Part shown: piece after piece, positions 1 to 5,774 of the stretch
Layout: each line of letters opens with the position of its first letter
How positions within the stretch are numbered: position 1 is the first letter of the stretch
From: Hyphomicrobiales bacterium
GTDB lineage: Bacteria > Pseudomonadota > Alphaproteobacteria > Rhizobiales > Afifellaceae
Direction of reading: 5' to 3'
Assembly (NCBI GenBank): GCA_013812985.1
Contig: JACCSN010000648.1
Coordinates: 1 to 7,215 of the forward strand
Length of the DNA stretch: 7,215 nucleotides
Notes under the pieces: model-generated
What the model saw: the letters and a program-made list of their open reading frames with translations, nothing else
The model's database searches: none
Told to the model about the DNA's origin: nothing
Made by a program: the position numbers and the translations under genes

Positions 1-343
1 CTCATGGAACGCACCGAGCAGTGGAATGGAACTGTCACCGTTGAAGCCAAATATGAGTGTTCCAAGGCACACCGCTCACTCGGGCCGAGCAGGTGATTGC
101 TGTGCGTGGCAATTCAAGGCAGATCCCGATCACTCACTATTTTCATTCCTCTGATCGGGACTCAAGTCCCGCTCTATTCCTGCCGGAGATCACCTCGCTG
201 GCCCATTCCGCCAGTCGGCACGGATCGGCGACCATCCGCTTCCAAGCGGACCTGCTGCTCTAAGCGATCCAGAGCCTCGCCCCCCGCCAGGTTGATGCTG
301 TCACGAGGCTTGCGCCTTCATTCTGTCTGCAAGACGCTCCATG
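1..343. other. Region without an identifiable gene
   Basis: I find no recognisable gene here. A plus-strand frame is open from the left edge to a stop at 91-93 and could be the tail of an upstream gene, but its residues match nothing I know. A plus-strand ORF at 57-263 (68 residues) has no convincing ribosome binding site and no family motif; part of it faintly recalls the C-terminal region of DDE transposases but lacks the diagnostic residues. The stretch also contains overlapping inverted repeats at 124-171, listed separately. It may be decayed sequence or a plain intergenic region upstream of the operon starting at 409. Confidence 0.4.
124..171. repeat. Overlapping inverted repeats with a shared arm
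   Basis: TCCCGATC (124-131) is the exact reverse complement of GATCGGGA (153-160), with a 21-base loop. The second arm overlaps a tight dyad, CGGGACT-CA-AGTCCCG (156-171). The central GGGA can therefore pair upstream or downstream but not both. No T-run follows on the plus strand. It could be a regulator site, a leftover hairpin or chance. Confidence 0.4.
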
Positions 344-358
344 CTTACATGATGTAAG
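344..358. promoter_or_regulatory. Operator site 1 for BlaI/CopY-type repressor, upstream of operon A
   Basis: The dyad CTTACATGATGTAAG is perfect around one central base. It matches the core CTTACA-N3-TGTAAG found again before the other two transcription units of the window. BlaI, MecI and CopY repressors are known to bind TACA/TGTA dyads. A possible -10 element, TAAGAT (355-360), overlaps the right arm, so a bound repressor would block RNA polymerase; no convincing -35 box is visible. The site lies 50 bases before the ATG at 409, so the repressor gene in this operon would be autoregulated. Binding is inferred from the sequence. Confidence 0.75.
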
Positions 359-408
359 ATAAAAAGCGAAGCAGTCAAGCATGATTCTTTTCGTCTTCAG
401 GGGGCACG

Positions 409-1383
409 ATGGCGAAGGCGCAACAGCAACGGACCAGGGCAAATGAAGGTATCAAGGGCTCACAAAAGAGGAGGACTCGCGCGGCAAATACGCGGCCCCC
501 AAGTCGGGCCCACTGGGTTGCGCCGCTCACATTAGCAGCACTGATTCTCTTCAGCCTCCTGGTCTGGTGGATGATGTCGTCCTTCGCCGGCAACAACAGC
601 GCGGACACCGCCAGCAGTATCCAGCCTATCGCCGCGCTCGATAGTCCAGATTTCCATTCGCTCCTCGTTGACCCTCAAGATCCCGAGCATCTCCTGTTTG
701 GTAGCCACGCCGGTATTCAGGAGAGTCGCGATGGCGGCATTACCTGGGAGGATGGAGAGCTACGCAACGCCGACGCTATGCAACTAGCATCGAGTCCCAA
801 AGCACCGGAGACGCTCTACGCCACCGGCCACGACGTCTTCCAGGCCAGTCATGATAGCGGGCAGACCTGGCAGCCAGTAACACACAACCTCCCCGGTACC
901 GATATCCACGGATTCGCCCAGGACCCGACAGACCCGCGGCGTCTCTACGCCCTCGTGATGGGTGCAGGAACCTTCACCTCCGCCGACGGCGGGACGACGT
1001 GGCAACCCCTGCCCACGCAGCCCTCGGGTGACGGTATGCACATTGCCCTCGCTGCCAGCGCCGGATCCCTCTACGCGGCAACGGATAGGGGCCTCATGGT
1101 AAGTCGCGACGGTGGCCAGTCTTGGCAAGCGCTTCCATCGCAGCCGAGTGGTGAAATCATGAGTCTTGCCGCTCCCGTCAGCGATCCACAATTGCTTTAC
1201 GCCGGTACACCCACCGGCTTAGCCAAGAGCACGAATGGTGGCGAGAGTTGGACAAACCTCGGACCGGACGATGTTCCCGTCCTGGCGGTCGCTGTGACGC
1301 CAAGCGACCCCAACCGGGTTTTCCTGCTCAGTGACGCCGGTGCCGTCTACCGCAGCGTAGACGCGGGTGTGACCTGGCGTTAG
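409..1383 (+). CDS. Membrane-anchored BNR/Asp-box beta-propeller protein (sialidase-like fold)
   Basis: This 324-residue protein has a basic cytoplasmic start (residues 1-34), one hydrophobic segment (about 35-56) and an extracytoplasmic domain. The domain carries six Asp-boxes of the S-x-D-x-G-x-x-W type, at residues 106-113, 147-154, 191-198, 232-239, 274-281 and 316-323. They are spaced 41-44 residues apart, so this is a six-fold repeat fitting a six-bladed propeller. The last box ends one residue before the stop, so the propeller is compact with nothing after it. It resembles what is annotated as the F510_1955-type glycosyl hydrolase family, but I see no set of sialidase catalytic residues, so enzymatic activity is doubtful. 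A binding or scaffold role outside the membrane is equally possible. The start is supported by AGGGGG at 399-404. It is the first gene after operator site 1 and lies 25 bases ahead of the repressor gene, so it is probably co-transcribed with it. Confidence 0.85.
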   Translation: MAKAQQQRTRANEGIKGSQKRRTRAANTRPPSRAHWVAPLTLAALILFSLLVWWMMSSFAGNNSADTASSIQPIAALDSPDFHSLLVDPQDPEHLLFGSHAGIQESRDGGITWEDGELRNADAMQLASSPKAPETLYATGHDVFQASHDSGQTWQPVTHNLPGTDIHGFAQDPTDPRRLYALVMGAGTFTSADGGTTWQPLPTQPSGDGMHIALAASAGSLYAATDRGLMVSRDGGQSWQALPSQPSGEIMSLAAPVSDPQLLYAGTPTGLAKSTNGGESWTNLGPDDVPVLAVAVTPSDPNRVFLLSDAGAVYRSVDAGVTWR

Positions 1384-1408
1384 ACGGAAGTACATAGAGG
1401 ATCATGGC

Positions 1409-1819
1409 ATGAACATTCATCGTTACAGACTGGACGGGAGCGGTCTCACCCGCGTGCTGGGGGAGCTTGAGGCAAAGATCATGGAGACCGTCTGGGATCT
1501 CGACAGGCCGACCGGTAAGGAAATTTGCGATGCTCTCGGCTCCGGTGCCCACTACAAAACGGTCCTCACTGTCGCAAATCGCCTCGTCGAGAAAGAATTG
1601 CTCGTGCGTGAGACCACGGGCTCTCGTGCTTTTCGCTACCATGCTGCCGAGAGCCGCGAGGTCTTCCTCCATCACGTCGCCGCAAATGTGGCAAACGGCC
1701 TGGTAGCTGACTTTGGCGTGCAGGGCCTCGCCCAGTTGGTTCAGGCGGCGGAAACGCTCGATCCGGCCTATCTCGATCAACTTGAGCAACTAGTACGCGA
1801 GCGGAAGGGGGGGCAATGA
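1409..1819 (+). CDS. BlaI/MecI/CopY-family winged-helix transcriptional repressor
   Basis: This 136-residue protein has the usual length of the family. The N-terminal winged helix spans about residues 16-80. It starts with a GELEAKIMETVW segment typical of BlaI-like repressors, has a recognition helix around residues 49-62 (YKTVLTVANRLVEK), and a wing at about 66-78. The C-terminal part (about 83-132) is helical and should form the dimer interface, which in BlaI and MecI is cut by the partner protease. The start at 1409 is backed by GAGG at 1397-1400; an ATG at 1404 is out of frame and stops at once. The stop overlaps the start of the M56 protease gene (ATGA), the classic arrangement of a BlaI-BlaR1 type pair. 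Its likely targets are the three CTTACA-N3-TGTAAG dyads in this window, including the one before its own operon. It has one Cys (40) and no evident copper-binding CxC motif of the CopY type, so direct copper sensing is unlikely. Confidence 0.9.
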   Translation: MNIHRYRLDGSGLTRVLGELEAKIMETVWDLDRPTGKEICDALGSGAHYKTVLTVANRLVEKELLVRETTGSRAFRYHAAESREVFLHHVAANVANGLVADFGVQGLAQLVQAAETLDPAYLDQLEQLVRERKGGQ

Positions 1820-2718
1820 AGCGGTGGAAATACCTTCTCACGCGCTGGCGACGTGACCGTATGTTGGCCCCCGCCGTGGCGATCGGTCTGGGGATCGCGG
1901 TACTGATGGTCAACCCAACCCCGCTCCTCCCGCTTGCCCGGGCTTATCGGTCACTCTGTGAGCAGTATCCCCTCCTCGCCCTGCTGACCTTCCACGCCCC
2001 GCCGGTTCCGCTTGTGCTCCTGTTGATCCTCGCCGGAATCGTCATGATCGCTGCCACCTGGGCCGGCTTGACCGGATTGATTGGCACCCACCGCTTCAAC
2101 CAGCGCGTCCGGCGAAATGCGCTGCCCCTGCCGCCCTACCTCGCCCGCGCTGGTGCCGGCCTGGGGATCGCTGATCGGCTGACCTACCTTGGATGGAGAA
2201 CGCCGGCAGCGTGCTGCTACGGGCTTTTTTGGCCACGCGTCGCCGTCACCGCCGGCTTGATCGCCCAACTAGACGATGAAGAACTGATCGCTGTGCTCGC
2301 CCATGAGCGTCACCACCTCAGGCGCCGCGATCCTCTGCGCTACCTTCTCCTGCACGCCCTGACTACAGCCACGTTCATGTTCCCGGTGGCTCCCGCCCTC
2401 CGACGGCGACAGGAAGCGCGGATCGAGCTGGCCGCCGACCGGGCGGCACTCGCAGAGGCCCCTCGTGGGGCACTTGCGGGAGCACTGCTGGCGGCTCTGC
2501 ATGTCTCCCGGGAACGAGTCCCTGGTACGGCCTGGCTGACCGCAACGGAAGCGCGCATCGCCCAGCTGAGTGGACGTGCCCTCATGCTGGAGATCCCGGC
2601 CCGACTCATGGTTGCCAGCGTCGGACTCGCCGTCATCATCGTGGTGAGCATGATTGATCTCGCCGTATCCGCGGACCTGGTCGAGATGGTTTGCGCCTTG
2701 TGCACCGGCGGTGCCTGA
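1816..2718 (+). CDS. M56-family (BlaR1/MecR1-like) membrane zinc metalloprotease, no beta-lactam sensor domain
   Basis: This 300-residue membrane protein has the zinc protease motif HExxH at residues 163-167 (HERHH) and a likely third zinc ligand, E204, in an ELAAD segment, as in M48/M56 gluzincins. Hydrophobic segments lie at about 18-32, 63-85 and 264-283, with a further apolar stretch after the active site (about 175-194). A CCYGLFWPR segment at 133-141 corresponds to the conserved G-l-x-x-P region before the active site of M56 proteins. BlaR1 continues for about 250 residues beyond its last helix as a penicillin-binding sensor; here only a 17-residue tail follows, containing C293 and C296 (CxxC). 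The gene overlaps the repressor gene by four bases, so the two are surely made together. The inferred role is to sense a signal at the membrane and cleave or otherwise inactivate the repressor. The signal is unknown. Confidence 0.85.
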   Translation: MKRWKYLLTRWRRDRMLAPAVAIGLGIAVLMVNPTPLLPLARAYRSLCEQYPLLALLTFHAPPVPLVLLLILAGIVMIAATWAGLTGLIGTHRFNQRVRRNALPLPPYLARAGAGLGIADRLTYLGWRTPAACCYGLFWPRVAVTAGLIAQLDDEELIAVLAHERHHLRRRDPLRYLLLHALTTATFMFPVAPALRRRQEARIELAADRAALAEAPRGALAGALLAALHVSRERVPGTAWLTATEARIAQLSGRALMLEIPARLMVASVGLAVIIVVSMIDLAVSADLVEMVCALCTGGA

Positions 2719-2726
2719 GGAGGTGA
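2717..2726 (+). promoter_or_regulatory. Strong ribosome binding site deciding the start of the CcdA-like gene
   Basis: GAGGAGGTGA lies five bases before the ATG at 2732 and overlaps the stop codon of the protease gene. It is the best Shine-Dalgarno match in the window. It fixes the start at 2732 rather than at the in-frame ATG at 2654, which lies inside the protease gene. Confidence 0.8.
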
Positions 2727-2731
2727 CCGGG

Positions 2732-3496
2732 ATGCTTCGTGACACGATCCTCGACTGGTACGTCTTCATGAGCTCGCTGAGCGTCCAACTCACAACGGAC
2801 GTATTGCTTCTGGATCAACGTGTCGGCATCCCCTTAATCAGCGCGCTGCTGCTTGGTTTCATCGGTGCCGCGGCACCCTGCCAGCTCACTCAGAGCGTTG
2901 GGATGGTGGCCGTGCTCGGTCAAACGACCGCGGGACGGCCCCGCTGGCGGGCGACTCTCGCCTATCTCGCCGGCAAGGCGCTCGTTTACACGTCGTTAGG
3001 TGTCCTGGCGGTGGTGGTCGGGGCCAGCCTCTCGGAACTCTCCATTCCGGTCTTCGTAGCCGCGCGGAAGGTGCTTGGCCCGCTGATGATCGTCGTCGGG
3101 CTTGGCATGATTGGGGCGCTGCGATTCACTTGGGTACCGGGACATCCTGTCGCCCTCCGGCTGCGGCAGACACTGCGGCACCGTGCGCAGGGTGCACCGT
3201 TTCTGCTCGGGGTAGCCTTCGGCTTTGCCTTCTGCCCGACCCTCTTCGCTCTCTTCTTCGGGTTTCTTATCCCGCTCGCACTCTCACGGCCGGACGGTGT
3301 GCTCTACCCCGCGCTCTTCGCGCTGGGGACCGCGCTTCCGCTACTGACGATCCTGGGTCTGCTCACGTTTGCCGGGGGATCCCTGCGGCGCTACGCACGA
3401 CAGATCGGACGCGGCCAGCAGGTCGTTGCCGTGCTGGCCGGGGCGCTGCTGGTCATCGCTGGTCTCCACGACACGGTACTCTATTGGCTAATCTAA
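2732..3496 (+). CDS. CcdA/DsbD-like membrane thiol-disulfide carrier (UreH/TauE-like annotation possible)
   Basis: This 254-residue protein is strongly hydrophobic, with about six membrane helices (roughly 33-62, 76-101, 113-131, 155-183, 190-215 and 229-252). Its only two cysteines are C50, in AAAPCQLTQ in the first helix, and C168, in AFCPTLF in the fourth. This is the placement of the redox pair in CcdA and the DsbD membrane core, which carry electrons from cytoplasmic thioredoxin across the membrane to extracytoplasmic thioredoxin-like proteins. Database labels for this family vary (cytochrome c biogenesis protein, DsbD_2, urease accessory UreH domain, sulfite exporter). The internal repeat-like halves with one Cys each favour the thiol carrier reading. 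A TlpA thioredoxin, a likely electron acceptor, is encoded just downstream. The start is fixed by the Shine-Dalgarno at 2717-2726. It is the last gene of operon A; I see no clear terminator behind it. Confidence 0.8.
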   Translation: MLRDTILDWYVFMSSLSVQLTTDVLLLDQRVGIPLISALLLGFIGAAAPCQLTQSVGMVAVLGQTTAGRPRWRATLAYLAGKALVYTSLGVLAVVVGASLSELSIPVFVAARKVLGPLMIVVGLGMIGALRFTWVPGHPVALRLRQTLRHRAQGAPFLLGVAFGFAFCPTLFALFFGFLIPLALSRPDGVLYPALFALGTALPLLTILGLLTFAGGSLRRYARQIGRGQQVVAVLAGALLVIAGLHDTVLYWLI

Positions 3497-3539
3497 TATG
3501 TCCCCGCCTCCAGTCCTGATATCCACGGCGAATCGGCCC

Positions 3540-3567
3540 ATGACAGAGGTTCCGCGATTCCTATATC
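3540..3567 (+). promoter_or_regulatory. Candidate sigma-70-type promoter of operon B
   Basis: ATGACA (3540-3545, five of six matches to TTGACA) is followed after 16 bases by TATATC (3562-3567, four of six to TATAAT). The -10 box runs into the left arm of operator site 2, so repressor binding would exclude polymerase. Predicted by eye only. Confidence 0.45.
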
Positions 3568-3582
3568 TTACAAATTGTAAGA
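3566..3582. promoter_or_regulatory. Operator site 2 for BlaI/CopY-type repressor, upstream of tlpA-sco
   Basis: TCTTACAAATTGTAAGA is a perfect dyad of two 8-base arms around one central base. It shares the CTTACA-N3-TGTAAG core with the sites at 344-358 and 5424-5442. It overlaps a candidate -10 box and lies in the spacer between operon A and the TlpA gene. Its identity with the site before the repressor's own operon is the argument that the repressor encoded at 1409-1819 also controls the downstream genes. Confidence 0.75.
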
Positions 3583-3613
3583 ATAGAGTGGAACCGTGGT
3601 GGAGGTCTCGACT

Positions 3614-3655
3614 ATGGAGTTTCATGTGGCAGCATTGCCGTTCCTCTTCTTCTAG
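3614..3655 (+). CDS. Possible 13-residue leader peptide
   Basis: An ATG at 3614 is preceded at good distance (8 bases) by GGTGGAGG (3598-3605), a stronger ribosome binding site than that of the TlpA gene itself. The frame reads MEFHVAALPFLFF and stops with TAG at 3653-3655. It lies 31 bases after operator site 2, so it would be the first thing translated on the operon B message. It could be a leader peptide coupling translation to expression downstream, the stump of a gene whose rest has decayed in the following 240 bases, or chance. No hairpin pair that would make an attenuator is evident. Confidence 0.3.
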   Translation: MEFHVAALPFLFF

Positions 3656-3899
3656 GCCCGTCCACTGATGATGGTCGTGTGTCTGGTTGGAATGCGCAAA
3701 ACGGCGTGCGGGAGGCCGGTGGCATCTGTGGAGTCCACGTCGCCCTCATCGTCTGAGGCGCGCGTCGCCGCTTTCGAAACCCAACGTGCGACGATCCAGT
3801 CCGAGCTTTTGACGTTGCGGACGGAAGAAGTGAAGCCAGCCCCGGGCAATCACCGTGGTAGGGTTCCTCCAAAAGCGGCTGCAACGCCCGGGGTCCGAC

Positions 3900-4538
3900 A
3901 TGCCGCTCAGTAGCTCGCCTGGGAACGAGATTCGTGACGATAAGGCAGCCGACCCAGCGACGCGGTCCCAGCGCTTGAGGATCATCGTGGCGGTACTCGC
4001 GGCACTGGCCATCGTTGTGTCGGCCTGGTTCGTCGGTGAGGGTCAGGGCTTCGATCAGATTGGACGAGCCGGCGTCAACAGGGGACTTCTGCCCAAGATC
4101 GGCGAGCCGGCCCCCGACTTCACCACGACCATCATCGATCAGCACGGCCGCCCGGTCATGCGCGTCAATCTTTCCGGCTTCCGAGGTAACGCAGTCTGGC
4201 TCAACTTCTGGGGATCGTGGTGCCCACCCTGTCGAGCCGAGATGCCAGAGATCCAGGTGGCCTACGAACAACTCAGACCACGCGGGCTGGTCTGGCTGGC
4301 CGTCTCGCTGAATGAGCCAGCAGAGGAGGCAGCGGCATTCGCGACCCTCAACAACGCCACTTACCTGATCGCCTCCGATCCAAATCGCACCGACACGGCA
4401 GCGGACTATCCGATTGCCAACTTCCCCACCCACATCCTGATCGACGAGCAGGGCATCATCCGCGATATCGTGATTGCCGCCATCGACACCGAGGAGATCA
4501 TCAAACGAGCGGAGCAGATCCTGCCAGACCAGCCGTGA
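3900..4538 (+). CDS. Membrane-anchored TlpA/ResA-family thioredoxin-like protein
   Basis: This 212-residue protein has a basic N-terminus, one membrane helix (about 27-46) and an extracytoplasmic thioredoxin fold (about 66-205). The active site is WCPPC at 107-111, the TlpA/ResA form. The segment before it (GEPAPDF at 68-74, then VWLNFWGSW) is typical of the AhpC/TSA-Redoxin superfamily. The conserved cis-proline is P176 in NFPTHILID. Such proteins reduce disulfides outside the membrane, for instance on apocytochrome c, or on SCO and the CuA subunit of cytochrome oxidase as shown for TlpA of Bradyrhizobium. The neighbouring SCO gene, 53 bases downstream, favours the second role, and the CcdA-like protein upstream could supply electrons. 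I chose ATG 3900 (weak GGGG at 3890-3893); an in-frame GTG at 3855 would add 15 residues and cannot be ruled out. The probable regulator is the repressor bound at operator site 2. Confidence 0.9.
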   Translation: MPLSSSPGNEIRDDKAADPATRSQRLRIIVAVLAALAIVVSAWFVGEGQGFDQIGRAGVNRGLLPKIGEPAPDFTTTIIDQHGRPVMRVNLSGFRGNAVWLNFWGSWCPPCRAEMPEIQVAYEQLRPRGLVWLAVSLNEPAEEAAAFATLNNATYLIASDPNRTDTAADYPIANFPTHILIDEQGIIRDIVIAAIDTEEIIKRAEQILPDQP

Positions 4539-4591
4539 CCATGAGGTTGCACTAAATCCAGGGACGGGCAGGTGAAGCGAATCAGCCAGGT

Positions 4592-5299
4592 ATGCGGGAA
4601 GCTAGCACCTTGCAAAACAGACGGGGAACCGAGACGAGGACGAGGACCGTGCTTCAGCGCGCACTCCTGCCGTGGCTGACCATCGGCAGCGGTGCGATCG
4701 TGCTCCTTGCGCTGTTCGTTCTGCGCGGCAGCGGTGAACCGGTGCTGATCGGAACCATGCTAGGCGGCTCCCCCGCCCCTGACTTCACCCTGACCGATCA
4801 TCGTGGGAAGCCGGTGAGCCTGAGCGACTTTCGCGGGAAGGTGATCGCCCTAACCTTTATCTACACCGATTGTCCTGATGTCTGCCCGATCACCGTTAAG
4901 AACCTGAGCGCAGCCAATGAACAATTGCCTGAGGAGAAGCGCGATGATGTCGCGCTCATCGCCATCACCGTCGACCCCAAGCGAGATACGCAAGCGGCGC
5001 TGCGCGCCTTCTCGGAGCGGCACGGCCTCGTTGAGAACCCCAACTGGTATGCGCTCCGAGGTGATGCGGCAACGCTTGAGCGGATCTGGCACGCTTACGG
5101 CATCTATCCTGGGACTCGTCTCGCCACGCCGGTTCAGGAGCACACCACCCCCGCGCTGGGAACGCCCGTACCCGGAGGCGGCCAAGGACATACGGACGCG
5201 ATCTACCTCATCGACCCAGAAGGTCGTGAGCGTGTCCTGATGCGCTCATACATCGAGGTCGACTCGCTAGTACATAACCTTCGAGTCTTGGCGGACTGA
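4592..5299 (+). CDS. SCO1/SenC family copper chaperone
   Basis: This 235-residue protein has a membrane helix at about 26-45 and an extracytoplasmic thioredoxin-like domain (about 60-233). The SCO copper site is complete: C94 and C98 in TDCPDVCPIT (CxxxC), and the distal histidine H200 in GHTDAIYLID. The APDFTLTDHRG segment at 62-72 and VDPKRDT at 127-133 are also family hallmarks. SCO proteins bind copper and, with a TlpA-type reductant, help assemble the CuA centre of cytochrome c oxidase. A Pro/Gly/Thr-rich stretch (about 176-199) precedes H200 and is longer than usual. The start is uncertain: ATG 4592 has a poor ribosome binding site, while GTG 4649 (losing 19 residues but keeping the helix) has GAGGA eight bases upstream. 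It is probably the last gene of operon B with tlpA. A redox or thiol peroxidase role without copper delivery is the alternative for some SCO homologues. Confidence 0.9.
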   Translation: MREASTLQNRRGTETRTRTVLQRALLPWLTIGSGAIVLLALFVLRGSGEPVLIGTMLGGSPAPDFTLTDHRGKPVSLSDFRGKVIALTFIYTDCPDVCPITVKNLSAANEQLPEEKRDDVALIAITVDPKRDTQAALRAFSERHGLVENPNWYALRGDAATLERIWHAYGIYPGTRLATPVQEHTTPALGTPVPGGGQGHTDAIYLIDPEGRERVLMRSYIEVDSLVHNLRVLAD

Positions 5300-5302
5300 C
5301 CC

Positions 5303-5315
5303 GCCGCTTCGCGGC
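5303..5315 (+). terminator. Weak hairpin after the SCO gene
   Basis: GCCGC-TTC-GCGGC sits four bases after the stop codon. A second hairpin, CCGCGA (5342-5347) with TCGCGG (5356-5361), follows with an A-rich loop. Neither has a T-run, so intrinsic termination is unproven; they may only protect the 3' end of the message. Confidence 0.3.
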
Positions 5316-5414
5316 ACAGGCCGTAGCCAAACCAATGACATCCGCGAAAAAGAGATCGCGGCAGCCGCCTCGATCGGCCACCAACCAATTGCATTATCTT
5401 GACGGCATCGGGTA

Positions 5415-5442
5415 TTTACCGTTATCTTACATATTGTAAGAT
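5415..5442 (+). promoter_or_regulatory. Candidate promoter of operon C
   Basis: TTTACC (5415-5420) and TAAGAT (5437-5442) are separated by 16 bases; each matches four of six consensus positions. The -10 box lies in the right arm of operator site 3, the same geometry as TAAGAT in operator site 1. Assigned by eye. Confidence 0.4.
5424..5442. promoter_or_regulatory. Operator site 3 for BlaI/CopY-type repressor, upstream of the Met-rich/DUF305 genes
   Basis: ATCTTACATATTGTAAGAT has two perfect 8-base arms around three central bases. It shares the CTTACA-N3-TGTAAG core of the sites at 344-358 and 3566-3582. It lies 113 bases before the start at 5556 and well after the SCO stop at 5299, so it marks a separate transcription unit. 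Most likely bound by the repressor encoded at 1409-1819. Confidence 0.75.
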
Positions 5443-5461
5443 TCGGCAAAGGATCACGAGT

Positions 5462-5518
5462 GTCCGGCGTCCGACTCCCCACCCCTCAACGCCAATGACG
5501 CTCACGAGCACGCCGGAC
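5462..5518. repeat. Nine-base inverted repeat in the leader of operon C
   Basis: GTCCGGCGT (5462-5470) is the exact reverse complement of ACGCCGGAC (5510-5518), with a 39-base loop. The right arm ends 26 bases before the ribosome binding site of the small Met-rich gene. It could fold in the 5' untranslated RNA; no known riboswitch class is recognised. Confidence 0.35.
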
Positions 5519-5555
5519 GACGGCAGGCCGAAGTAATCGCAAGTGGAGTGAAACG

Positions 5556-5774
5556 ATGCATAACACCACCCGCACTATCCTCGTGGCCCTCGGCGTCGCG
5601 CTCCTGGTCGTTGTCCTGGTTCCGCTCGTATTGATGATGGGGATGATGAGCGTGATGCCCGGTGGCATGAGCGGAATGATGAATGGAGGTGGTTGGATGC
5701 TAGGCAGTTTTGTACTGGTCATTCTGGTGGTAGGCATCGCGCTTCTCGCGATCGGTGTCGTCAGACGCCGATGA
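5556..5774 (+). CDS. Small Met-rich two-helix membrane protein
   Basis: This 72-residue protein has two membrane helices (about 7-26 and 50-68) joined by a loop in which 9 of 22 residues (27-48) are Met, mixed with Gly (MMGMMSVMPGGMSGMMNGGG). It ends in a basic VVRRR, which by the positive-inside rule puts the C-terminus in the cytoplasm and the Met-rich loop outside. Clustered Met is a known way to bind Cu(I) outside the cytoplasm, so a copper-binding or copper-sensing role is plausible; I do not recognise a named family. GGAG at 5545-5548 supports the start. It follows operator site 3 and lies 50 bases before the DUF305 gene, whose product has a similar Met/Gly-rich segment, so the two probably work together. 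Confidence 0.75.
   Translation: MHNTTRTILVALGVALLVVVLVPLVLMMGMMSVMPGGMSGMMNGGGWMLGSFVLVILVVGIALLAIGVVRRR

Larger units (their letters stand above)
3497..3899. other. Long leader region between operon A and the TlpA gene
   Basis: This 403-base stretch holds a candidate promoter (3540-3567), operator site 2 (3566-3582) and a short ORF with a good ribosome binding site (3614-3655). After those come about 240 bases in which I recognise no gene. A plus-strand ORF at 3668-3913 (81 residues, overlapping the TlpA start) has no family motif and no strong ribosome binding site. The distance from operator to TlpA (about 317 bases) is much longer than for operon A, so this segment may hold a post-transcriptional control element or decayed sequence. 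Confidence 0.5.

Noticed and set aside
784..1191. 135-residue minus-strand ORF inside the propeller gene
   Set aside because: It is antisense to regularly spaced Asp-box repeats that are clearly coding on the plus strand, and it has no family motif.
1328..1789. 153-residue minus-strand ORF over the repressor gene
   Set aside because: The plus strand encodes an unmistakable BlaI-type winged helix with a ribosome binding site and an ATGA overlap to its partner.
1409..2718. Beta-lactam resistance regulators (blaI-blaR1)
   Set aside because: No penicillin-sensor domain and no beta-lactamase or PBP gene is present; the shared operators point to copper/thiol genes.
3668..3913. 81-residue plus-strand ORF before TlpA
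   Set aside because: It has no strong ribosome binding site or recognisable domain and overlaps the TlpA start in another frame. Mentioned only as part of the unexplained leader.
3612..4433. 273-residue minus-strand ORF, longer than the TlpA protein opposite it
   Set aside because: The plus-strand frame contains WCPPC, the cis-Pro segment and a membrane anchor; the antisense product is rich in Arg, Gly and Pro without motifs, as expected for a GC-rich shadow.
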